Assembly: GCA_035649235.1 (NCBI GenBank)
Contig: DASRJX010000033.1
Location: 1-10,010 of the forward strand
Direction: 5' to 3'
Length of the DNA: 10,010 nt
From: DASRJX01 sp035649235
GTDB lineage: Bacteria; Acidobacteriota; Polarisedimenticolia; Gp22-AA2
Position numbers and translations under genes: made by a program. Under the pieces are notes generated by a model, which did no database searches, was not told where the DNA came from, and saw only the letters and a list, made by a program, of their open reading frames with translations. Positions 1-5,579 of this stretch are shown in pieces. Within the stretch, counting starts at the first letter, position 1; each line of letters begins with the position of its first letter.

Positions 1-5
1 TGAGG

Positions 6-569
6 GTGTCGGCCACGTTGACCAAGACCGCTTCGAAGATCCGTTTCAAGGCAAAACTCTTGCAGCCGGGGGCGACGGCGAAGGGCGGCTCTTGGGTCCT
101 TCTTATCCTGCCAAAAAGCTCCAGTGCGAAGCTCCCCACGCGGGGCATGACGACAGTCAAAGGCAGCATCAATGGGCATCCCTTTCGAGCCATGCTCGAG
201 CCAGACGGCCAACGAAGCCATTGGCTCAAGGTGTACAGGAGGATGCGCGAAGCCGCGGACGCAGATGTAGGCGACGTCGTCACGCTGGAGATCATGCCAG
301 CTGGAGAGGAACCGGAACTCAGGGCTCCGGCAGACCTGCGGAAGGCTCTCGCCGCCGCCCCGAAGGCGCGGGCGTTGTGGTCCGACATCACGCCCATTGC
401 GCGCAGAGACTGGATCCACTGGATTACTTCCGCCAAGCGGCCGGAGACTCGCGCGCGTAGAGTCGGCAATGCCTGCGAAATGCTCGCTGGTGGGAAGCGA
501 CGCGTGTGCTGCTTCGATCGGTCTGGGTTCTACAGTAAGAGCTTCCGGTCTCCTGAAGCGGCGGATTAG
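6..569 (+). CDS. DUF1905 / YdeI (OmdA-like) family protein
   Basis: This 187-residue soluble protein has two parts. Residues about 12-97 resemble DUF1905, a small beta-rich domain; visible marks are KIRFKAKL, the VKGSINGHPFRAML strand pair and VGDVVTLEI. Residues about 108-166 resemble the YdeI/OmpD-associated helical domain, with PADLRKALAAAP, ARALWSDI and the signature W-I-x-x-AKRPETRARR followed by a CEMLAGGKRR tail. The family is poorly understood; some members are linked to bacteriocin or antimicrobial-peptide tolerance, but nothing here shows that role. There is no signal peptide, so it is probably cytoplasmic. The start is uncertain: GTG at 6 is the first visible one, but the codon before AGG is cut by the window edge and ends in TG, so it could be ATG, GTG or TTG two codons upstream. 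It converges on the minus-strand operon, with 41 bases between the two stops. Its base composition looks somewhat less GC-rich than its neighbours, judged by eye. Confidence 0.85.
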   Translation: MSATLTKTASKIRFKAKLLQPGATAKGGSWVLLILPKSSSAKLPTRGMTTVKGSINGHPFRAMLEPDGQRSHWLKVYRRMREAADADVGDVVTLEIMPAGEEPELRAPADLRKALAAAPKARALWSDITPIARRDWIHWITSAKRPETRARRVGNACEMLAGGKRRVCCFDRSGFYSKSFRSPEAAD

Positions 570-610
570 CGGAAACTTTGGTCCTGAGGAAGGCGTCGGG
601 AGGGGCGGGT

Positions 611-2056
611 CTACTGCGAGCGGGCGATCCGCTCCACCTGCTCCAGGTAGCGGGCCACCTCGTCCCGCGGCTTCAGCTCCTGGGCGCGCTTCAGCAGAGG
701 GACGGCGTCGCGGTACTGGGACCGGGCGACGAGGAGCTGGGCGTGGCGCACCTTGGCGTCGGCCTCGAACGGCTCCAGGCTCTCGGCGCGCTCGTAATAG
801 AAGATGGCGCGGTCGATCTCGTTGGAGCGGCCGTAATGCTGCCCCAGGAGCATGAGCGCCTCGCCGTCGAGGGGGTCGATGGCGACGATCTGCTCCAGGG
901 ACGCCACCGCCTGCCCCCCCTGGCCGTCGGCGACGGCGAGGCGCGCCTCCAGCCGGAGCAGCCGGGTGCGACCGGCCTCGTCGAGCGTGGCGGCGAACGT
1001 CTCGCGGACCTTGGCGAGGAGCAGGCGCGCCTGGGGCTGGGCGTCGCGCTGCGCCAGGATCTCGACCGAGCGCACCGGCCGCTCGAGGTCCTGATCGGGC
1101 GCGGCCTCGATCGCGTGGGCATAGGCCCGGCCGGCCAGGTCCCAGAGCCCCTGGTTGGCGTAGATGTCACCCAACGTATAGAGGCTCTGCGGGGTCGCCT
1201 TCCCCATCCGCGCCGCCATCTCGAAGTCCTCGGCCGCCTTGAGCGGCTGGCCGAGGCCGATGAAAGCGTTCGCCTGCAGCAGCCAGAACTCGGCCCGATC
1301 GGGGTAGCGCTCAATGAGCTCGTCGCACAGCGAAGTCGTCTCGGCGTACTTGCGCTGCTTGAGGAGGCTCTGCGCCAGCCCCAGCTTCCAGTCGAGCAGG
1401 TCGGACTGCAGCAGGACGGCGTTCCGGTAGGCGGATTCCGCCGAGACGAACTGTCCCGTGGCGCTGTAGGCGTACCCCAGGAGCCCGTACGACAGGCCGT
1501 CGCCGCCCCCCAGCTCGATGAGCCGGCTCAAGGCCTTGATCGCATCGTCGTGCCGTCCCAGGCGCACCGACACGAGCCCCAGGTTCTTCCAGGCCCGCCG
1601 GAAGGACGGGAACTTGGCCGTCGCCAGGCGGTAGCGATCCGCGGCCGGCTCCGACTGGTCCTTCTGGAAGTACATGTTCCCGAGCGTGAAATCGAATAGC
1701 GCGCTGGCCTCCGGCTTGGCGGCGGCCTCAAGGGCCGCGCGGGCGGCGTCCGGATCGGTCGGCATCAGGGCCAGGACCTTCTCCAGCTCCTGGCGCTCCA
1801 CGGGACTGACCTTCGGCTCGTAGTCCGCCAGGACCCCGTAGGAGCCTAGGAACTGTTTCCGGAAGGTGGGGTCCTTGAAAAGCTCCAGGTCCTCGGGACG
1901 CTCGCCGTCTGGTGCTGCGGCCGGAGCCTGTGCTGCGGCCGTGTCGTCAGCCGACGCACCCCGGGCTGCCGGCGCGACGAGCAGGAGCAGCGCCAAGGAG
2001 GCGGCGGCGGTCGTCAGGAAGCGGTACACCGGGGAGCGCTCTCCCTCACGCCACAT
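611..2056 (-). CDS. Exported TPR protein, last gene of the TtpC-type TonB operon
   Basis: This 481-residue tetratricopeptide-repeat protein is probably periplasmic. A hydrophobic stretch at residues 14-30 (LTTAAASLALLLLVAPA) followed by ARGASA looks like a signal peptide with a signal-peptidase I site. A low-complexity Ala/Pro segment (36-52) leads to a conserved-looking block, FRKQFLGSYG...EPKVSPVERQELEKVL (65-94). About nine TPR-type helix pairs then fill residues 115-465, for example LGNMYFQKDQSEPAADRY, LLGYAYSATGQFVSAESAYRNA and LLGQHYGRSNEIDRAIFYYERA. A TPR protein closes the TonB2/TtpC clusters of Vibrio and Shewanella, where it is thought to assist TonB2-dependent transport, so position and architecture agree. 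The ATG at 2056 overlaps the tonB end by 11 bases and lacks a clear ribosome site. A GTG at 2029 has GGGAG 11 bases upstream and would start directly at the signal peptide (472 residues); either start is possible, with coupling to tonB translation in both cases. Confidence 0.85.
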   Translation of the reverse strand: MWREGERSPVYRFLTTAAASLALLLLVAPAARGASADDTAAAQAPAAAPDGERPEDLELFKDPTFRKQFLGSYGVLADYEPKVSPVERQELEKVLALMPTDPDAARAALEAAAKPEASALFDFTLGNMYFQKDQSEPAADRYRLATAKFPSFRRAWKNLGLVSVRLGRHDDAIKALSRLIELGGGDGLSYGLLGYAYSATGQFVSAESAYRNAVLLQSDLLDWKLGLAQSLLKQRKYAETTSLCDELIERYPDRAEFWLLQANAFIGLGQPLKAAEDFEMAARMGKATPQSLYTLGDIYANQGLWDLAGRAYAHAIEAAPDQDLERPVRSVEILAQRDAQPQARLLLAKVRETFAATLDEAGRTRLLRLEARLAVADGQGGQAVASLEQIVAIDPLDGEALMLLGQHYGRSNEIDRAIFYYERAESLEPFEADAKVRHAQLLVARSQYRDAVPLLKRAQELKPRDEVARYLEQVERIARSQ

Positions 2057-2768
2057 GGAAGGTGATCGGGACGCGCATCTTGAACGCGACCTTCTGCCCG
2101 TGACGCGTACCGGCCTCGAAGCGCCACTGCCGGACCGCCTCGAGGGCGGGTCGTTCGAACGCGGGGTGGCTCGACCTCTCGACCTGGGGGTTGCTGACGC
2201 GCCCTTCCTTGTCGACGTAGAAGACGACCTGGACCGACCCCTCGACTTTCTGCTTGCGCAGCTCGATGGGGTACTGCGGCGAGGCCTGGAAGATCGGCCT
2301 CGGCCTCTGGTCGAGCTCGGCGAGGGTCAGCGCTTCGTCCAGATCCGGCCCTCCGCCGCCAACGGAGCCCGTGCCTCCGATCCGGCCGCCCGAGGCAAAG
2401 GAGAGCCCGCCACCCAGGTCCCCGCCGCCGCCTGCGCCGGAGAGGGCGCTCTCGAGGTCGCTCAGGCTCATCGCGGCCAGGGCTGGCGCCGCCGCGGGCG
2501 ATTCCAGGGCGGCGAGGTCGCGCAGATCCGGCATCGCCTCCTTCGCCTGCTCGAGGGCGTCCTCGGAGTCCTTGGCCTCCTCCGCCTGCTCCTTCTTCTC
2601 CTCGTCCTTCTTGGGCTCCTCGCGCGCCTCGTCCGCGAGCAGATCCACCTCTTGGGTCTTCGGCTTCTCCGCCTTCGGGTGGAAGAGCAGGAGCCCGCCG
2701 AAGAGCAGCACGCCGGCGTGGAAGGCGATGGCACCCAGGAACGCGAGGAAACCCATGCGCCGTGTCAT
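2046..2768 (-). CDS. tonB: TonB energy-transducing protein
   Basis: This 240-residue protein carries energy from the inner-membrane ExbB/ExbD motor to outer-membrane receptors. Residues 6-30 form a single N-terminal membrane anchor (GFLAFLGAIAFHAGVLLFGG); His17 matches the conserved anchor histidine of TonB proteins. Residues 31-145 are the periplasmic linker. It is Lys/Glu-rich (34-80), then Leu/Ala-rich and probably helical (78-110), then glycine-rich (111-140), rather than the Pro-Glu/Pro-Lys repeats of E. coli TonB. Residues about 158-238 are the TonB C-terminal domain, with the YP pair (SPQYPIELRKQKVEGSVQVV), the FYVDKEGRVSNPQV strand, HPAFERPALEAVRQWRF helix and a final strand VPITF. 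The ATG overlaps the exbD stop as ATGA (2765-2768), so translation is coupled. A much longer open frame continues upstream to 3863 but is antisense-free shadow coding of exbD and ttpC, so the short start is chosen. Length is close to that of E. coli TonB. Confidence 0.93.
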   Translation of the reverse strand: MTRRMGFLAFLGAIAFHAGVLLFGGLLLFHPKAEKPKTQEVDLLADEAREEPKKDEEKKEQAEEAKDSEDALEQAKEAMPDLRDLAALESPAAAPALAAMSLSDLESALSGAGGGGDLGGGLSFASGGRIGGTGSVGGGGPDLDEALTLAELDQRPRPIFQASPQYPIELRKQKVEGSVQVVFYVDKEGRVSNPQVERSSHPAFERPALEAVRQWRFEAGTRHGQKVAFKMRVPITFHVA

Positions 2769-3172
2769 TTCTTCTCCGTCGAGATGCCGACCTTGGTGAT
2801 GCCGCTCTTGCGCGTCTCGTCGAGGACCGCCACGACCTGCTTGAAATCGGCCTCGGCCGCGGCGTTCAGGATCACCTTGGGGTCCTGCTGCGAGGTCTTG
2901 AGCGTCTGCAGCTTGAACGGCAGCTGCGCCATGGTGACCTTCTCCTTGTTGTAGAAGACCTCGCCGCTCTCCAGGACCGTGAGCGTCACCGCCTTGTCGT
3001 CCGCGTCCTGCTTGCCGGCTGTGGTGGCGGTGGGAAGCTGCACCTGCATCCCCTGGTTGCGGGTCATCGACAGGGAGACCATGACGAAGGTCGCGAGCAG
3101 GAAGAAGACGACGTCGATGAGGGGCACGATCTCGATCTTGGCCTTCTTGTGCTGGTAGGCGCTGAATCTCAT
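2765..3172 (-). CDS. exbD: ExbD/TolR-type biopolymer transport protein
   Basis: This 135-residue protein is the stator-like partner of the ExbB-type channel. It has a short cytoplasmic N-terminus (MRFSAYQHKKAKIEIVP), one membrane helix (about 16-36, VPLIDVVFFLLATFVMVSL) and a periplasmic domain (about 42-132). Asp20 in PLIDVVFFLL is in the position of E. coli ExbD Asp25, the residue that carries protons and is essential in the family. The periplasmic part has the usual pattern VTLTVLESGEVFYNKEKV and DPKVILNAAAEADFKQVVAVLDETRKSGITKVGIST. Length is normal for the family. A good ribosome site, GGAGG, sits 7 bases ahead of the ATG, and the gene lies 18 bases after ttpC. It overlaps tonB by four bases. 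One exbD is present, whereas no separate short exbB accompanies it. It should sit in the inner membrane in complex with the channel domain of the upstream gene product. Confidence 0.95.
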   Translation of the reverse strand: MRFSAYQHKKAKIEIVPLIDVVFFLLATFVMVSLSMTRNQGMQVQLPTATTAGKQDADDKAVTLTVLESGEVFYNKEKVTMAQLPFKLQTLKTSQQDPKVILNAAAEADFKQVVAVLDETRKSGITKVGISTEKK

Positions 3173-3179
3173 GCCATGT

Positions 3180-3184
3180 CCTCC
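3180..3184 (-). promoter_or_regulatory. Ribosome binding site of exbD
   Basis: GGAGG on the minus strand, 7 bases before the exbD ATG at 3172. It supports that start over the ATG closer to it (3179-3177), which opens only a two-codon out-of-frame reading frame. It is the clearest ribosome site inside the cluster, matching the one junction where the genes do not overlap. Confidence 0.75.
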
Positions 3185-3190
3185 GGCGCG

Positions 3191-4705
3191 CTAGACGGCG
3201 GCCGACGCCTGCAGGCTGGTCGCGGGCGCCTGCACCCCGCCTTCCGACTGGGCCTGCATCAGGGCGGCGATGCGCCGATGGTGGGCAGCCTGCTCCGCCT
3301 CGAGGATCGACTTCATCAGCAACTCGAGGTGCGTCGAAGCGTCCTCCATGTCGTGGCGGGCCTGCTCGCTCTTGCTGTGCAGGTAGTTCATGGGGATGAG
3401 GCAGGTCACCGCGATGCCGAGGCCGCAGCAGGTGGCGATGAGCGCTTCGGCGATGCCGCCGGTAATCTGCGCCGGCGCGCTCAGCTCGCCGCCCCCGAGC
3501 ATGCCGAAGGAACCCATCATGCCGGTCACGGTGCCGAGGAGCCCCAGGAGAGGCGCGACCGTGACGCAGGTGTCGAGGAGCGAGATGCCGCGGTTGAAGC
3601 GCACCAGCTCCAGCCCGGCCGCCCGCATCAGGGCGTTCGACAGCGACTTCTCGCGGTGGCGGATGCCGTAAGTCAGGGCGCGGGCGACGAAGTCCTGCGA
3701 GCCGTCCCCGGCCGCGATCGCCCCCGCCACGTCCCCCCGCTCGATGCAGGACAGGATCTCCTCCACCGCCGCCGCGCTCCGGCGCCGGCGCTCGCGCGCC
3801 AGGAAGACGAGGCGCTCCACGATGACCGACGTGGCCAGGATCGATACCAGGAGCAGCGGCCACATGATCGGCCCGCCCTTACTGAAGTAGCCGATGAGGC
3901 TGCCGCGGCTGACCAGCTCTTTGAGCGCCCCCCCACGCGTGGGGTCGAGGGGCAGCAGGCCTTCGCCGCCGGCGACGATGCGGGCCAGGCCGGCGTTGAG
4001 TGTTGCCTCCAGCGGCCGGATGACCGCCTTGAACGAGCCGGTCTGCGGGATCGCCAGACCGGCGGCTCCCCCGCCCTGCGCGGCGAACAGGACGACGGGC
4101 CCCACGAGGGCGAACGTGCCCTTGGCGACGGTCCCCTTCGGATCGACCGCCTCCCCTTCGACGCGGGCCCCACCGAGCAGGTCGCGCACGCGGCCCAGCG
4201 ACGCCGTCAGGACGTCGACCTGACGGTGCAGCTTCTCGGTGAGCGTCAGATCGCGGTTCTCGCGAGCCAGCTTCGCGGTCGCGACCACGGTCGTGTAGCG
4301 CTCCAGCTCGCTGACGTGGACGACCGACTCGAAGCCGCGGGCGTACTCATCGAGCAGGTTCGAGACGTAGGCGATCTCGTCCTGCCTGAGCTTCAGGGCC
4401 GAGGTCATGTTGTTGACCTCGAGCGTGCGCAGGTCCTGTGAGCGGGAGAGGTCCTCCTGCTGGCGGCGCAGATCGGCCAGACGGCCCTCGAGGCGTGACA
4501 ATTCCTGCGACAGCGGGACCTTCTCGGCCTGGATGGAGGCGCGCAAGTCCGCGAGCTCCTTGACACTGCGGTCGAGGTCCTGCTGCGCCGTCGCGGCCGC
4601 CTGGGACAACGTCGAGGTTTCCTGGGCCACGGCCCCGGAGGCGGTCAGGAGCGGAACGGCCGCGAAAAGGACGGCCCGGAGTGGGTTGCCCAGGGAGGTC
4701 TTCAC
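3191..4705 (-). CDS. ttpC: TtpC-like protein: periplasmic coiled coil fused to an ExbB/MotA/TolQ channel domain
   Basis: This 504-residue inner-membrane protein powers TonB in the TonB2-type system. A signal peptide (1-27, cleavage likely at AVA-Q) is followed by a periplasmic coiled-coil region (about 31-90, rich in Gln, Glu, Leu, Arg) and a mixed domain to about 270. The C-terminal part is a MotA/TolQ/ExbB domain: membrane helices at about 278-302 (PIMWPLLLVSILATSVIVERL), 375-401 and 414-439. Channel residues known from E. coli ExbB are in place: Thr392 in LLGLLGTVTG (E. coli Thr148), Glu420 and Thr425 in IAEALIAT (E. coli Glu176 and Thr181). Vibrio TtpC has the same layout but works beside a separate ExbB2, absent here. 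GTG at 4705 is chosen because it overlaps the DUF3450 stop as GTGA and starts directly at the signal peptide; the frame upstream to 4813 would bury the signal. Several cysteines in the membrane helices are unusual. Confidence 0.88.
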   Translation of the reverse strand: MKTSLGNPLRAVLFAAVPLLTASGAVAQETSTLSQAAATAQQDLDRSVKELADLRASIQAEKVPLSQELSRLEGRLADLRRQQEDLSRSQDLRTLEVNNMTSALKLRQDEIAYVSNLLDEYARGFESVVHVSELERYTTVVATAKLARENRDLTLTEKLHRQVDVLTASLGRVRDLLGGARVEGEAVDPKGTVAKGTFALVGPVVLFAAQGGGAAGLAIPQTGSFKAVIRPLEATLNAGLARIVAGGEGLLPLDPTRGGALKELVSRGSLIGYFSKGGPIMWPLLLVSILATSVIVERLVFLARERRRRSAAAVEEILSCIERGDVAGAIAAGDGSQDFVARALTYGIRHREKSLSNALMRAAGLELVRFNRGISLLDTCVTVAPLLGLLGTVTGMMGSFGMLGGGELSAPAQITGGIAEALIATCCGLGIAVTCLIPMNYLHSKSEQARHDMEDASTHLELLMKSILEAEQAAHHRRIAALMQAQSEGGVQAPATSLQASAAV

Positions 4706-5490
4706 TGGATCTTCACCGGAAGTGGGACGAACTTGGGTTTCGCCTTGGACTGGAGTATCTCGACCGCCTCGGTGACGTGCGGCGCCAGATCGGCGGCGGG
4801 CTCCCAGTCCCATCCGGCCTCCCCCGGCCGACCGACGCCGGCCTCGCCCCGCGGGCTGACGTAGTACGCCTGCGCCAGGCCGACGTAGATCGTCCGCACC
4901 TCCGTCGGCTGGCCCGAGGCCAGGGTGCGCACCTCCGTGACCATCGTGATCTCCCCGTTGAACTTGTTGACCTCGTTCAGGATGCCGACGACGTTCTGCA
5001 GCCGCTCCGCGATCGTCACCTGCGTGTGCTCCGGATCGGCCGGCATGCGGCCATAGAGCGGCTGGACCTTGGCGCGGACGGGCTCCGGCAGGCGCGGCTC
5101 CAGGGACCGGAGGTCCCGTTCCAGCCCCGCCGTCCAGGAGGCGACGGACGCGGCCGCGTCCTTCAGCGACTCCTCCTCGCGCCCGACCTCACCCTTCTTC
5201 TGGCCGCTCTCGGCACCCGACTTGCGCAGGGCGGCGAGCTTCTCCTCCAGGGACGCGATCTCTCCGCGGACGATGTCGATGCGGGAACCGAGGATCTCCT
5301 TCCCCTGCTGCCAGTCCTTCTTTTCACGCGCCAGGATCTGCTGCGTCTCGACCCACTTGGCGAGGACCTCGCGGCTGCTCTTGACGTCGGCCCCGGTGCT
5401 CGCCGGCTCGCCCGCCCAGAGAGGGACGAGCACCGCCACGAGAGCGGGCCCCGCAAGTCCGAAGCGACGCCACCCACACCTCTCACGCAT
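4702..5490 (-). CDS. DUF3450 family exported coiled-coil protein
   Basis: This 262-residue protein matches the DUF3450 pattern found next to ttpC in TonB2 clusters. An N-terminal signal peptide (basic RERCGWRR, hydrophobic to Trp25, possible cleavage at WAG-EPA) sends it to the periplasm. Residues about 36-130 form a long, charged coiled coil (for example EILGSRIDIVRGEIASLEEKLAAL). The C-terminal half carries the more conserved block ERLQNVVGILNEVNKFNGEIT, then VRTIYVGLAQAYYVSPRGEAG and GWDWEPA. Its molecular role is not established. Position and coiled-coil match with TtpC suggest (inference) that the two pair in the periplasm and help the ExbB-ExbD-TonB complex reach the receptor. ATG at 5490 is preferred because it leaves a short basic n-region; a GTG at 5517 adds nine residues. 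Neither has a strong ribosome site. It overlaps ttpC by four bases (GTGA) and lies 84 bases after the receptor stop. Confidence 0.85.
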   Translation of the reverse strand: MRERCGWRRFGLAGPALVAVLVPLWAGEPASTGADVKSSREVLAKWVETQQILAREKKDWQQGKEILGSRIDIVRGEIASLEEKLAALRKSGAESGQKKGEVGREEESLKDAAASVASWTAGLERDLRSLEPRLPEPVRAKVQPLYGRMPADPEHTQVTIAERLQNVVGILNEVNKFNGEITMVTEVRTLASGQPTEVRTIYVGLAQAYYVSPRGEAGVGRPGEAGWDWEPAADLAPHVTEAVEILQSKAKPKFVPLPVKIQ

Positions 5491-5533
5491 ACTGACATTC
5501 AAATTCCTGTACGTCACGGCCGGATGGCGCTTC

Positions 5534-5579
5534 GGTGACGGATCGATGACGAGTACCCGGATGTCACATGCCCGTCACC
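5534..5579. repeat. Inverted repeat at the receptor/DUF3450 junction
   Basis: GGTGACGG (5534-5541) and its exact reverse complement CCGTCACC (5572-5579) frame 30 bases. The right arm includes the receptor's TGA stop. Another CGTCAC lies at 5512-5517 and GTCAC again inside the loop (5563-5567). In RNA it could form a stem after the receptor stop, partly separating receptor expression from the energy-transducing genes, or the repeats could be half-sites of an operator. No U-run follows, so it is not a standard intrinsic terminator. Either role is inference. Confidence 0.4.

Noticed and set aside
570..610. Possible bidirectional terminator between the converging genes
   Set aside because: The 41 bases contain no convincing stem and no T-run on either strand, so I could not support one.
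578..1699. A 373-residue plus-strand frame opposite the TPR gene
   Set aside because: The minus-strand frame has a signal peptide and nine TPR motifs; the plus-strand one has none and shows the composition of a complement shadow.
2769..3863. Upstream extension of the tonB frame, which would give a 605-residue protein
   Set aside because: The extension lies on top of exbD and ttpC in another frame and is Arg/His/Gly/Pro-rich without domains; the ATG at 2768 starts at the membrane anchor and overlaps the exbD stop.
3931..3944. Perfect 14-base palindrome CCCCACGCGTGGGG
   Set aside because: It lies inside ttpC, encodes ordinary residues (DPTRGG), and one such palindrome is plausible by chance in GC-rich coding DNA. 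Nothing nearby suggests a binding site.
2762..4441. A 559-residue plus-strand frame opposite exbD and ttpC
   Set aside because: It is antisense to two well-recognised genes and consists of low-complexity Arg/Asp/Gly/Leu sequence with no motif.
4706..4813. Upstream extension of the ttpC frame
   Set aside because: It would put 36 charged residues before the signal peptide and overlap the DUF3450 gene; the GTG in the GTGA junction at 4705 explains the start better.
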